Below are positions 38,839 through 48,999 of a stretch of 64,000 bases of DNA, piece after piece. The notes beneath the pieces were generated by a model, which did not search any database, was not told the origin of the DNA, and saw nothing but the letters and a program-made list of their open reading frames with translations. Origin of the DNA: Hoylesella nanceiensis DSM 19126 = JCM 15639 (lineage in GTDB: Bacteria > Bacteroidota > Bacteroidia > Bacteroidales > Bacteroidaceae); contig NZ_KB904327.1 of NCBI RefSeq assembly GCF_000379965.1, forward strand, positions 434,001 through 498,000, read 5' to 3'. The translations under genes were made by a program, and so were the position numbers. Within the stretch, counting starts at the first letter, position 1; each line of letters begins with the position of its first letter.

Positions 38839-39570
38839 TTATTTTTTATCATTAAAGAACTTAATATACGCTCCTAAACCTTCATGAAGCATTTCTGTAA
38901 CACCATTCATTGTTAAGGTTGCTCCTGTAACAGCATCAACCTGATTAGCTTGCTTTTCTGGATCTATCTTCTTTGAAATAGATAACGCTACAGTATTTCT
39001 ATCATTCGCAAAGATGTGCTTATTCTTAAATAAAGCCTGCCAATTAGCGTTATCTTTGATTTCAGCTCCAAGTCCAGCGGTCTCACTTGCGTGATTAAAA
39101 TATACGCCATAAATGGTTGACTTATCATCGTTTACAGCAATATAACCATTGATTGGTCCCCAAAGTCCCATTCCATATACTGGAATAACATAAACTTTCT
39201 TACCATTTACATTACAATCGAAAAGAGCAAGCTTACCATTTTTGAAATCATCGCCAGTGAGTTTAAAACCGTCTTTTACTCCTCCTTGTTCGCCATTGCT
39301 AATCACTTTAGCATTTGTATCAATCACCTTATCTCCCAACACAATATCATGATACGCCTTGTTGGTTTCTTCGTCTGAAAGATCACGTATATTTAACGAG
39401 TTAAGAATCTGCTTTTTCTTATCTAATGCCTCATTAGCATCTTGTCGAGATTTAAATACTTGGAAGACAAGAGCCAACAAGAAAGCTACTACAACTACAA
39501 GAACTGTAGAATATATAATAATGTATGAGTTTGAATTGGTATCAAATCTCTTTTTATTTCCTTCTGCCAT
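38839..39570 (-). CDS. nqrC: Na+-NQR subunit C
   Basis: NqrC carries covalently bound FMN on its periplasmic face. The 243-residue product has one N-terminal membrane helix (about 15-38) and the flavinylation motif as TGATLT near residue 218, where the last threonine takes FMN. The periplasmic domain includes AETAGLGAEI. It is preceded by nqrB with a 4-base gap and followed by nqrD. Attachment would need the flavin transferase ApbE, which is not in this window. Confidence 0.95.
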   Translation of the reverse strand: MAEGNKKRFDTNSNSYIIIYSTVLVVVVAFLLALVFQVFKSRQDANEALDKKKQILNSLNIRDLSDEETNKAYHDIVLGDKVIDTNAKVISNGEQGGVKDGFKLTGDDFKNGKLALFDCNVNGKKVYVIPVYGMGLWGPINGYIAVNDDKSTIYGVYFNHASETAGLGAEIKDNANWQALFKNKHIFANDRNTVALSISKKIDPEKQANQVDAVTGATLTMNGVTEMLHEGLGAYIKFFNDKK

Positions 39571-39574
39571 GTCT

Positions 39575-40735
39575 TTATTTCTTTGTTTTTAAACGTTTCA
39601 TTCTCTTATCAATATTACGTTGAACTACGCAATAGTCAATTAGAGGAGCAAACATATTTCCGAATAATATAGAAAGCATCATTCCTTCAGGGTAACCTGG
39701 ATTCATAACACGAATAATGATTGTCATTGCTCCAATCATAAAACCAAAGATGTATTTTCCTGTCTCTGTTCGTGCAGATGTAACAGGATCAGTTGCCATA
39801 AATACAGCTCCGAAGCAGAATCCACCTAAGATTAGGTGCTCATACCACTCTATTGAAGTCATACCTAAAGACTTGAAAAGAAGTGACATCACAATACCTC
39901 CGAAGAAAACACTAAACATTGTTTTCCAACTTGCGATACCTGTCCACAACAATATAATAGCACCTATTGCAATTGCAATAACACTTGTCTCTCCAATAGA
40001 GCCAGGAATGAATCCTACTATCATATCAGAAATAGAATAAGTAATAGGTGTATGTTGTGCTAACTCGCCTAAAGGAGTTGCAGCAGTGAACGAATCAGGA
40101 AGGTTATTACCTACTCCTAAAATTGAATTGGTAGATACCCAAACGCTATCTCCTGTCATTGTTGAAGGATAAGAGAAGAATAAGAACGCACGAATACATA
40201 ACGCTACGTTGAAAATATTCATTCCTGTTCCTCCAAATATCTCTTTACAAATGATTACAGAGAATGCCGTTGCAATTGCAAGAGTCCACAAAGGACAGTT
40301 AACTGGAACAATTAAAGGAACCAATATACCTGTAACTAGGAATCCTTCTTGTATCTCTTCGTTCTTCCATTGTGCCCAAGCAAACTCTATTCCCAAACCA
40401 ACTGCATAACTTACAACTAGCTTTGGCATTACAGCAAGGAAACCATAGAGAAATACTTCGAAGAAACTTGCATCATTATAAGTATTTGATAATGTATAAT
40501 TGAAATAACCAACGTTATACATTCCAAATAATAATGCAGGCAGAAGTGCAATCACTACAAAACTCATGATTCGCTTTGAATCAATCGAATCATGAATATG
40601 AACGCCTGTTTTTGAAGTCTCATTGGGAACATATAGGAATGTTTCCAATCCTTCAAACACACTTTTGAAAGCATGAAGTTTACCTTCTTTCTCAAAAGAT
40701 GGCTTTATCTTATCTAGATAATTTCTTAAAGACAT
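39575..40735 (-). CDS. nqrB: Na+-NQR subunit B
   Basis: NqrB is the main membrane subunit, carries a second covalent FMN and forms the sodium channel. The 386-residue product has about ten hydrophobic segments. The FMN-acceptor region reads SFTAATPLGEL (near residue 217). The motif in well-studied relatives is SGAT, so here it is T-A-A-T, with the acceptor threonine kept. The N-terminus (LRNYLDKIKPSFEKEGKL) is standard. It lies 47 bases after nqrA. Confidence 0.95.
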   Translation of the reverse strand: MSLRNYLDKIKPSFEKEGKLHAFKSVFEGLETFLYVPNETSKTGVHIHDSIDSKRIMSFVVIALLPALLFGMYNVGYFNYTLSNTYNDASFFEVFLYGFLAVMPKLVVSYAVGLGIEFAWAQWKNEEIQEGFLVTGILVPLIVPVNCPLWTLAIATAFSVIICKEIFGGTGMNIFNVALCIRAFLFFSYPSTMTGDSVWVSTNSILGVGNNLPDSFTAATPLGELAQHTPITYSISDMIVGFIPGSIGETSVIAIAIGAIILLWTGIASWKTMFSVFFGGIVMSLLFKSLGMTSIEWYEHLILGGFCFGAVFMATDPVTSARTETGKYIFGFMIGAMTIIIRVMNPGYPEGMMLSILFGNMFAPLIDYCVVQRNIDKRMKRLKTKK

Positions 40736-40782
40736 AAGAATATATTAATTATAAAACAATCTAAATTTATTAACAATAAGGT

Positions 40783-42132
40783 TTAAGCATTTTCCTTTCG
40801 GAGCATATCTAAACCCTTACGAACAATTGATTGAAGCTCTAGTTTCGATGAATCAACAAACTCTGCAAGCGCAAAATCTTGTGGAGTTACTTCGTATATA
40901 CCAAGTTGTTCCATCTTATCTATATCTTCTGCAATGATAGCTTTTATGAGATACTCTCCAAAAATATCCATAGGAAGAACCTTATCATACTCTCCACTCA
41001 TGATCATATGACGCTCTCCGCCCTTTATTCTACTATCTAAATCATACTCTTTCTTGCCTAATAGCCAAGAAAAATAGCTTCTATTAGCAGAATATTGATT
41101 AAAACGAGGAAGTATCCAGCCAAACATTTCATTACTATCATCGCCTTCTGGGATTACAGTTACTTCAGAAGAGAATGCTCCAAGATAACCTTCTTCACAG
41201 CTCTTTACACCAGTTAGAGGATTACCATCAATAATTCTAACATGTTGTTCTTTAACTATTCTGTCCTTTAAAATAACTGACAAAGGAGTTCCTGTTATGG
41301 TTTCAACATAAGAAGGTTCGTTTATCATACTACCTGCAACTGCAACTAAGCGAGTAAAGTCAAGTGTTCCTTTATTCAATAAACGACCAATAAAAACAAC
41401 AACCATTGGATCTACCATCCAAACAACTTCTCCTTTATTTACAGGATCAAGATGATTTACTTGAACAGAAGCATTACCTGCAGGACAAGACCCATCAAAT
41501 ATATTTACTTCTACATCTTTTGCACCAAGTAAAGCTTCACTCTTCTGATGACGTCCAACGCCCAAGTAGGTTTTAGCTACACGTGAAAGAGCAGTCAATC
41601 CTGTTTGAAACTCATTCTCATTACCTTTTAATTCAAATTCGAAGTCTGCAGAAAGAGGCATATCTCTGAATGCAGAAACAAAAATAGATTTTGGCTTTAC
41701 TGATGCATTTGTTGACACGCCATAAGGTAATTGGGTAATATAACCCAACAATCCTGCTGAAGATAAAAGTGTAAGTAACTCGTCATCTGAGAAGTTCGAA
41801 TGTCCTTTCACCTCAAATTCTTTATACTCCTGCGCTTCAGAAGCAAGAACTTTAACGTAAAGAACCTTACGTCTGTCTCCTCGAACGATTTCTTTTACAG
41901 TTCCACTTACTGGAGAAGTAAATACAACATCTTCAAAATCTTTGTTCACAAATAAAGGATCTCCAACCTTAACATTATCACCTTCGCGCACAACTACTTT
42001 TGGACGTACTCCAATAAAACTGCTTGGAGCAAGTGCATACTCGCCTTTTATCCCCAAAACATCTTTTCTTTCCTTCGCTTTGCCTTTTAGGTTTATGTCT
42101 AAGCCCTTACGTAACTTAATTACATTTGCCAT
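40783..42132 (-). CDS. nqrA: Na+-NQR subunit A
   Basis: NqrA is the cytoplasmic, cofactor-free subunit that binds the quinone side of the complex. The 449-residue product starts MANVIKLRKGLDINLKGKA, typical of the family, and has normal length. It is the first gene of nqrABCDEF, all six in the usual order, giving a complete NADH-driven sodium pump. With NhaD (13365-14705) it points to a sodium-based energy economy. A -7 box is at 42237-42245. Confidence 0.95.
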   Translation of the reverse strand: MANVIKLRKGLDINLKGKAKERKDVLGIKGEYALAPSSFIGVRPKVVVREGDNVKVGDPLFVNKDFEDVVFTSPVSGTVKEIVRGDRRKVLYVKVLASEAQEYKEFEVKGHSNFSDDELLTLLSSAGLLGYITQLPYGVSTNASVKPKSIFVSAFRDMPLSADFEFELKGNENEFQTGLTALSRVAKTYLGVGRHQKSEALLGAKDVEVNIFDGSCPAGNASVQVNHLDPVNKGEVVWMVDPMVVVFIGRLLNKGTLDFTRLVAVAGSMINEPSYVETITGTPLSVILKDRIVKEQHVRIIDGNPLTGVKSCEEGYLGAFSSEVTVIPEGDDSNEMFGWILPRFNQYSANRSYFSWLLGKKEYDLDSRIKGGERHMIMSGEYDKVLPMDIFGEYLIKAIIAEDIDKMEQLGIYEVTPQDFALAEFVDSSKLELQSIVRKGLDMLRKENA

Positions 42133-42236
42133 AAATTTTTATATAACTAATAGACTAAAAAGTTTATCAAATCGATTCTTCCTTTAGAAAAGAGAATATC
42201 AAATATACAATATTTAATAACTCTTTTATAGGCTGT

Positions 42237-42245
42237 GCAAATTTA
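42237..42245 (-). promoter_or_regulatory. -7 box for nqrABCDEF
   Basis: On the minus strand TAAATTTGC matches TAnnTTTGC, about 105 bases before the nqrA ATG. It is back to back with the -7 box of the TamB-like gene. Confidence 0.5.
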
Positions 42246-42308
42246 CTAAAAAAGAAATAGAAATGAAAGAAAACAGCCCTTTTATTCCTCTTTCCTGTAT
42301 AAATATTG

Positions 42309-42316
42309 TAATTTTG
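42309..42316 (+). promoter_or_regulatory. -7 box for the TamB-like gene
   Basis: TAATTTTG matches TAnnTTTG and lies 28 bases before the TTG start codon. Confidence 0.5.
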
Positions 42317-42343
42317 TGCAGGTTTTTAGTTCTTTAGGGGTAT

Positions 42344-45300
42344 TTGAGACGACTTAGAAAGATAATAAACACTGTAATTTGGTCGCTAGTTGGACTATAT
42401 TTACTTTCTGTAATACTATTGCACATACCAATAGTACAATCTTTCATTGGCTCAACTGTAGCTCAAGCTGTTAGCAAAAAATTAGGGACCGAAGTTGTTG
42501 TAACAAGAGTTGACCTTGGATTCTTCAACAGAATCATCATTGATAACTTTTACATTAAAGACCACAAACAACAAAACCTTCTAAAAGCATCACGTCTTTC
42601 TGTAAAGATCAACCCTATTTCGATCTTCAAAGGAAAGATTATTATATCATCAATACAGCTTTTTGGTTCTAAATTTAATCTCTATAAAGAAAGCAATACT
42701 GCAAAAGCTAACTTTCAATTCGTTTTAGATAGCCTTGCGTCAAAAGATACTTTAAATCAAACTCCATTAGACTTAAAGATCAATTCTATCATTATTCGAA
42801 ATGGAAAAGTTTACTATAACATTCTCAACACCCCTCATACTCCAAAGAGATTTAATACAAATCACATTGACATTAGCAATCTAAGTGGACATATTATACT
42901 TAATACTCTCACCAATGACTCGATAAATGTCAATATAAAACGACTCGCATTAAAAGAAAAAAGCGGTATTGATCTCAAGAATATTCAACTGAGTTTGGAT
43001 GCAGGAAAACAAAGTGCAAAACTTAAAAAATTACAAGTTCAACTACTCAACTCTACCCTTCAATCCGATAGTATAATGGCCTTCTATCGCATTAAGGATA
43101 AAACTATTGAGCTACCTTCTCTCACTTTCAATGGAAAATTTAACAAGATTGATATAAACCCTTATGATTTAAGCACTTTTGAGAATACCTTAAATAAGAT
43201 AAATCATCATTACATTGGCGCCTTTTCTTTTGAGGGAACCTCTACATCTCTCAACATTAAAGACTTTACCCTACACTCTTCTGATGGTGGTTTGAAGCTT
43301 AAAGCAGGCATATTTGTGAAAGGTGGATTCAAAAAACCAAAATGGTTCATCAGTATTCCTCAATTAATAGCCACTCAAACACACATCAGCTACATTCATA
43401 AACTTATAACATCGCAAAAAGAACAGCCTCATTGGCTCACTCAATTAGGTACAGTTTCTTATACAGGAGAGCTGGGTGGATATGGAAAAGAGTTATCCAC
43501 TCGAGCAAATATCAAGACAAATGTAGGTAATGTTCTACTAGACTTAGGTATCCATGGAAAAGATATTAACGGACACATCAACTCTAGTAATATTAACATT
43601 AAAGAACTTACAGATAATCAAACATTTGGAAATATATCTTTAAAGTTAGACTTTAATGGAATAATCAACAACAATAAGCTCAGCAAGATAAGTCTAAAAG
43701 GCGTTGTTCCCCTATTCGATTACAACAATTATTCTTATAAAAACATCACCGTTAATGGCTCTTATGAAAAGGACATCATTAATGGAAAACTTGCATTGAA
43801 CGACCCCAATGGAAATATAGATATTGATGGTAGAATGAATATTAGTCCTAAAAACTTTATGGCTAATATCGAAGCAAAGGCCAATCAAGTAAATATCAAT
43901 GCGCTAAAGATAACCAATAAGTATCCACAAACAAACTTTAGCTTTGTTCTTTCTACCAATTTCACTGGAAAAGACATTAATTCTCTCAATGGTAGAATTG
44001 ACCTTAAAGACTTTAAAATGGTATCTGATAAGTTGAATTATGCACTCGAAGAATTCAATATCACTGCCCAAAACAAAGGTAACACCCATGTGGTAAATCT
44101 ACACTCAGACTTTGCAGATGCTCAAATTGAAGGTTTTTATCAATATCAGACATTATATATTAGTGTTCTAAACCTCATTAATAGTCGCCTTTCTACTATA
44201 CCGGGACTACCAAAATCTAAAGGAATTACAAAGAATAACTTCACCATTAATGCCACATTATATAAGGCAGACTGGCTCAATCACTTCTTTAATATACCTT
44301 TAGATGTAACCCACCCTATAACTATTGCAGCAAAGGTAAACGACAAAGAGCAAGATATTGATCTTACACTTACAGCCAATAACTTTGTTTATGCAGGCAA
44401 AGAATATCAAGAAGGCTGGCTAAACATCACCTCTCCAGGCGATTCTTTATGCGTAAAAACAAATATCTCAAGTGTCAACTCTCAAGGAACTAAATTAGAC
44501 TTGGGCTTAAATGCTATTGCAATACACAACCAACTAAGCACCCAACTCTCTTTTAATAATAATCAAGATAAGAGACTTAAAGGTGAAATCAATGCCGACA
44601 CACGCTTTTTAAAGAATAGTAATGGCATTTCAACTGCTGCAATTAACATCAAGCCGTCAACGATTATGATTGGCGATAGCACTTGGACCGTTGAACCTTC
44701 TACAGTTAATTATAGTAAAGATTTGCTCGCTATCAACAACTTTAAAATAAGTCATAAGGAGCAATACCTTAACATCAACGGAAATGCTACAAAGAGCTTA
44801 AACGAGTCTTTGCAAGTTGATTTTAACGATATTGATGTTGATTATATTTTGAACTTTGTCAACTTCACTGCTGTAAGCTTTGGAGGTCAAGCTACAGGAC
44901 ACGCATTTATAAGCGGTGCTCTATCGTCAAAACCTGAAGGTTTCGCCACATGTGATGTCAAACAGTTTACTTTCGAGAACGGTCCAATGGGAACTTTAGC
45001 AGCTAATGTTCTATGGAATTCAAAAGAAGAACAAATTGAAATCGACGCTATTGCAAACGAAGCAGATAACAAGAACACGCTTATTGAAGGCTATGTGTCG
45101 CCTAGGCGCAATTATATCGATTTAGATATCAATGCTCAAAACAGCAATTTGGCATTTGTTGAGAGCTTTACTAAGTCGTTTATGAAGAACGTTAACGCCA
45201 CAGGAAAAGGCTCAGTAAAGCTTTCTGGGCCTTTAAACATGTTGAATTTAACTGGAAAGATTGAGGCAAATGGTAGTTTAGATATCACAAGTTTAAATAC

Positions 45301-46804
45301 AACTTATTATCTAAAGAACGACATTGTAACCTTTATTCCTAATGAAATTAGATTCGAAAACGACTCTATTTACGACCGAAACGGCAATATCGGCATCGTA
45401 AATGGAACTCTTCATCATAAAAACCTTACCAATCTTACTTATGATATTGGTATAAAGGCAAAGAAACTACTTGCATACGACACACATACTTTTGGTGAAA
45501 ATACATTCTATGGAACTGCTTTCGTAACAGGAGATTGTAACATAAAGGGAAAAAGTGGTGAGGTTGTGATTGACGTAAACGGCACAACAGAAAAAGGCTC
45601 TACCCTTGTTTACGACGTATCAAACAAGAACTCACTCAGTGATAACAGCTTTATTCACTGGAATACTTATAAAGATAGTCTTGCATTTGAAGACGATTCT
45701 ATTGTTGTAGAGAATAGAACTATCTACAAAAAGGAAATCTTTAAGCCCAAAGACATACCCACCAATATCCATATAAACTTTGCAGTTAACTGCACAACTG
45801 ATGCCTCTGTAAAACTCATTATGGATAGTAATAGTGGCGATCATATTATTCTTAAGGGTGAAGGTGGATTGAGAGCATCTTATTATAACAAAGGAGGTTT
45901 TGAGCTATTTGGTAACTATCTTGTTCAAGAAGGTGTGTACAAGCTTACTATTCAGAATGTAATTAAAAGAGATTTCACATTCCAACCAGGTGGAGTTATC
46001 AGCTTCGGAGGCGATCCTTTTGCTGCTGCTCTCAACCTAAAGGCAGTCTATACGCTCAATAGTGTTAGCTTGTCTGAGCTTAAATTAGGCCGTTCTTTCT
46101 CATCAAACAATATCAAGGTAAATTGTTTGATGAACATTTCGGGTACTCCAGAGAGTCCTAAAATCGACTTTGGACTCGATATGCCAACTATTAATAGCGA
46201 CATAAAGCAAATGGTATTCAGCCTTATCAATGGAGAAGAGGAAATGAATCAGCAAGTATTATATTTGCTTGCAGTAGGCAGATTCTACACGAAAACAGCA
46301 AATGCACCCGATAATAGCAACATAGAACAACAGAGTCAGGCTTCTCTTGCTATGCAAAGTATTCTAAGTGGAACTATTAGTCAGCAGATAAATTCGGTAT
46401 TAAATTCGGTAATCAATAGTTCTAATTGGAGCTTTGGAGCGAATATTTCAACTGGAAATAATGGTTGGAATAATGCTGAATATGAAGGTTTATTAAGCGG
46501 AAGACTATTAAACGACCGCCTACTCATTAATGGTCAGTTTGGATATAGAGACAACATCAATAGCACAACCAACTTTATCGGCGACTTTAGTATTCGTTAT
46601 TTACTAACTCCTAAAGGCGGATTCTCGGTAAATATCTATAATCAAACCAACGATAGATACTTCACTAAGAATAGCTTAACAACACAAGGCATTGGTATTT
46701 TGATAAAGAAAGAGTTCAGTAGCTGGCGTGATTTATTTGGCAGAAAACGTAAAAAGAAGGCTAATGATTCTATTGATGTCAACAAGAAGGATGTTGCTCA
46801 ATAG
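42344..46804 (+). CDS. tamB: TamB-like AsmA-family envelope protein
   Basis: The 1486-residue protein has one N-terminal membrane helix (about 10-30, VIWSLVGLYLLSVILL), a long repetitive beta-rich middle and a C-terminal TamB (DUF490) domain (about 1090-1460, including SFGGDPFAAALNLKAVYTL). Such proteins bridge the periplasm and are thought to move phospholipid to the outer membrane or assist protein assembly. The start is TTG at 42344, with AGGGG just upstream. The next in-frame ATG is over 200 codons on and would lose the membrane helix, so TTG is well supported. The gene stands alone. Confidence 0.88.
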   Translation: MRRLRKIINTVIWSLVGLYLLSVILLHIPIVQSFIGSTVAQAVSKKLGTEVVVTRVDLGFFNRIIIDNFYIKDHKQQNLLKASRLSVKINPISIFKGKIIISSIQLFGSKFNLYKESNTAKANFQFVLDSLASKDTLNQTPLDLKINSIIIRNGKVYYNILNTPHTPKRFNTNHIDISNLSGHIILNTLTNDSINVNIKRLALKEKSGIDLKNIQLSLDAGKQSAKLKKLQVQLLNSTLQSDSIMAFYRIKDKTIELPSLTFNGKFNKIDINPYDLSTFENTLNKINHHYIGAFSFEGTSTSLNIKDFTLHSSDGGLKLKAGIFVKGGFKKPKWFISIPQLIATQTHISYIHKLITSQKEQPHWLTQLGTVSYTGELGGYGKELSTRANIKTNVGNVLLDLGIHGKDINGHINSSNINIKELTDNQTFGNISLKLDFNGIINNNKLSKISLKGVVPLFDYNNYSYKNITVNGSYEKDIINGKLALNDPNGNIDIDGRMNISPKNFMANIEAKANQVNINALKITNKYPQTNFSFVLSTNFTGKDINSLNGRIDLKDFKMVSDKLNYALEEFNITAQNKGNTHVVNLHSDFADAQIEGFYQYQTLYISVLNLINSRLSTIPGLPKSKGITKNNFTINATLYKADWLNHFFNIPLDVTHPITIAAKVNDKEQDIDLTLTANNFVYAGKEYQEGWLNITSPGDSLCVKTNISSVNSQGTKLDLGLNAIAIHNQLSTQLSFNNNQDKRLKGEINADTRFLKNSNGISTAAINIKPSTIMIGDSTWTVEPSTVNYSKDLLAINNFKISHKEQYLNINGNATKSLNESLQVDFNDIDVDYILNFVNFTAVSFGGQATGHAFISGALSSKPEGFATCDVKQFTFENGPMGTLAANVLWNSKEEQIEIDAIANEADNKNTLIEGYVSPRRNYIDLDINAQNSNLAFVESFTKSFMKNVNATGKGSVKLSGPLNMLNLTGKIEANGSLDITSLNTTYYLKNDIVTFIPNEIRFENDSIYDRNGNIGIVNGTLHHKNLTNLTYDIGIKAKKLLAYDTHTFGENTFYGTAFVTGDCNIKGKSGEVVIDVNGTTEKGSTLVYDVSNKNSLSDNSFIHWNTYKDSLAFEDDSIVVENRTIYKKEIFKPKDIPTNIHINFAVNCTTDASVKLIMDSNSGDHIILKGEGGLRASYYNKGGFELFGNYLVQEGVYKLTIQNVIKRDFTFQPGGVISFGGDPFAAALNLKAVYTLNSVSLSELKLGRSFSSNNIKVNCLMNISGTPESPKIDFGLDMPTINSDIKQMVFSLINGEEEMNQQVLYLLAVGRFYTKTANAPDNSNIEQQSQASLAMQSILSGTISQQINSVLNSVINSSNWSFGANISTGNNGWNNAEYEGLLSGRLLNDRLLINGQFGYRDNINSTTNFIGDFSIRYLLTPKGGFSVNIYNQTNDRYFTKNSLTTQGIGILIKKEFSSWRDLFGRKRKKKANDSIDVNKKDVAQ

Positions 46805-46871
46805 CAATAAACACAGCTATCTCTCCCCTTTTATTCTTTATTCAACTCTTTCTCTCTTATTCTTTTCTCTG

Positions 46872-46959
46872 AAAAGGATAACTTTTACTCTATAAAAGCA
46901 TTGACTTTGCCTTCTAATTACATTGCTTTTTAACGACAAACTCAATGCTTTTACAATAC
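46872..46959. repeat. Four-unit 22-bp intergenic array, copy G
   Basis: Units start at 46872, 46894, 46916 and 46938. The first is the most diverged (GGATAAC core) but keeps AAAA and TTTT at the set places. The third has ACATTGC-TTTT. It starts 68 bases after the TamB-like stop and ends 49 bases before the -33 box of the next gene. Confidence 0.82.
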
Positions 46960-47008
46960 TACTATTAATGAGTAGTATCCTCAAGCGTTGAAAACTTGTC
47001 CCGTATAA

Positions 47009-47039
47009 TTGTTTAATTCATTATTATTCAATACCTTTG
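47009..47039 (+). promoter_or_regulatory. Promoter for the MutS-like gene
   Basis: TTG (47009-47011), 20 bases, TACCTTTG (47032-47039), 41 bases before the ATG. Confidence 0.55.
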
Positions 47040-47079
47040 TATCATCTAAACAATTATAATCACCTTATAAAAGACATAA

Positions 47080-48891
47080 ATGATTGACCCTAAACAGTAT
47101 TATAAAGCACAACAGCTTGAACATAGAAACATTTTAAAAGCATTACAAAAGAAAGAGCTCTACCTTTTTATTGCTAGATTACTTTCGGGCTTTTCCTCTT
47201 TATCTCTACTGATATGGGGATTTTATACCAAATCAATAGAACTTGGTTTAGGTGGCGTTATCTCATTATTACTATTTATTGTTTGTGTATATTGGTATAA
47301 AAGCAATATCAATAAAATTAAACAATGCAAGCAAATTCTCAAAGCTGTTAATAATGAGCTAGTCTATTTCAAAGGAGAATTTACGACATACAATGGCAAA
47401 GACTATGTTTCTGCCCAACATCCATTTACATACGATATCGATATTTTTGGCGAATCATCTTTATTTCATCGCATCAACAGAACTATAACTCAAAGTGGCT
47501 CTAAGCAATTAGCCTCTTTCTTATCGAATGTAGGATGCGGAAAGCATGCTATTTTACAACGACAAGCAACCCTAGATGAGCTAGAAAAACAGCACAACTA
47601 CTTAATTCATCACAAATCAATTGCTGAAATAGAAAGTAAAAAGATTCGTTTTAGTATAGAAAGTTACTCTTCTATATTTAATATAAAGACACTAAGCATC
47701 ATCATGTCTTTATCTCTTTTCATTCTAATAAGCTGTTGGGGAAATCTTTTCACATGCTTGTTTTTAGAAAAATCACTCATTCTACCTATTTATATTCTTG
47801 CAAGTATCATCTTCATTAATGGCCTAATTAGTACATTTTACTTTCAAAAGGGAAATAAAATCATACTAAAACTCAAGCAGTTAATATCTTTATCTGAAAG
47901 TTATGCCCCTATTATATCTTTAAATACAGCCATAACATTTAAAAGTAATACTTTAAAAGAAATTCAATCAGCCTTACTACTGCATAAAAAGAGTGTGAAA
48001 GAACTCAGTACGATGAATGAATTTCTTGGCTTTAGGAATAATGTTATTTTGTGGATGGTTAGCAATACACTTTTCCTTCTTGATGTATTTATCTTTATCA
48101 AGTTCATAAAATGGGAAAAGAAAAACTTGTCAAAGCTTCATGATTTAGAGGACACTATAGGACATTTAGATGCTTTAATAAGTTTAGCAACATATAATTT
48201 TAATCATCCTAATGCTGTAACTCCTCAGATTGTAACAAGTGGTTGCATATCAGGAAAGAACATCTATCACCCATTTATGGCCTTTAAAGAAGCCATAGGA
48301 AATGATTTCACTCAAGAAGAAAGTATAATTACAATTATTACTGGTGCAAATATGTCTGGAAAGAGTACTTTTTTACGCACCATTGCTCTCAACATTGTAC
48401 TTGCAAATACTGGTTGTAAAGTGTGTGCAGAGTCCTTTCTGCTTAATCCTTCAATCAAATTGTTTACAAGTATGCGTACTCAAGATAATATAGTTGCAGG
48501 CAAATCCTATTTCAATGCAGAGATAGACAGGTTAGAAAGTGCTATAGATTATGGAATGGAGCACCCTTCTACGTTGTTTATCTTCGACGAAGTTTTAAAA
48601 GGAACTAACTCGGAAGATAAACTATTGGGCTCTATTAACCTTTTAAAATTCTTCTCTCAAAAGCAATTTATGGTAATTATTGCTACGCATGACCTAGGAG
48701 TTACACACCTAGAAGAAGAGTTTGGCAGTAATAAGTATATCAATTATTGCTTTGAAATAGAATTAACAACTCCTATTTTGTACTCCTATATAATCAATAA
48801 AGGTGTTTGTAAAAATAAGAATGCATCTTTTATTGTCAATAAGATGTTGGAGTCAAAAATAAAGATGAATAATAATATAGAAGAAAAATAA
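47080..48891 (+). CDS. Membrane-anchored MutS-like ATPase
   Basis: The 603-residue protein ends in a MutS-type ATPase: Walker A TGANMSGKST (near residue 421), MRTQDNIVAGKSYFNAEIDRL, Walker B FIFDEVLKGTN (near 503) and ATHDLG. It lacks the mismatch-recognition and connector domains of MutS. Instead it has about five hydrophobic stretches: two near 30-75, two near 207-260 and one near 325-345. This MutS-like type is common in Bacteroidota and is often labelled mismatch repair, but the membrane segments argue against a plain repair role. It is monocistronic, with a promoter at 47009-47039 and a strong terminator. Confidence 0.85.
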   Translation: MIDPKQYYKAQQLEHRNILKALQKKELYLFIARLLSGFSSLSLLIWGFYTKSIELGLGGVISLLLFIVCVYWYKSNINKIKQCKQILKAVNNELVYFKGEFTTYNGKDYVSAQHPFTYDIDIFGESSLFHRINRTITQSGSKQLASFLSNVGCGKHAILQRQATLDELEKQHNYLIHHKSIAEIESKKIRFSIESYSSIFNIKTLSIIMSLSLFILISCWGNLFTCLFLEKSLILPIYILASIIFINGLISTFYFQKGNKIILKLKQLISLSESYAPIISLNTAITFKSNTLKEIQSALLLHKKSVKELSTMNEFLGFRNNVILWMVSNTLFLLDVFIFIKFIKWEKKNLSKLHDLEDTIGHLDALISLATYNFNHPNAVTPQIVTSGCISGKNIYHPFMAFKEAIGNDFTQEESIITIITGANMSGKSTFLRTIALNIVLANTGCKVCAESFLLNPSIKLFTSMRTQDNIVAGKSYFNAEIDRLESAIDYGMEHPSTLFIFDEVLKGTNSEDKLLGSINLLKFFSQKQFMVIIATHDLGVTHLEEEFGSNKYINYCFEIELTTPILYSYIINKGVCKNKNASFIVNKMLESKIKMNNNIEEK

Positions 48892-48920
48892 ACATTTCTT
48901 TCAAGAAACATCCTTCCATT

Positions 48921-48953
48921 GAGTTATTGAATTCACTTCAATAACTCTTTTTT
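48921..48953. terminator. Terminator after the MutS-like gene
   Basis: GAGTTATTGAA and TTCAATAACTC form a perfect 11-bp stem with a 5-nt loop, followed by TTTTTT on the + strand. It lies 30 bases after the stop, in the convergent gap before btuC. Confidence 0.85.
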
Positions 48954-48999
48954 ATACTGGAGTTTCACACTAAATTCATTTTTCTTGCACCATCAACAA

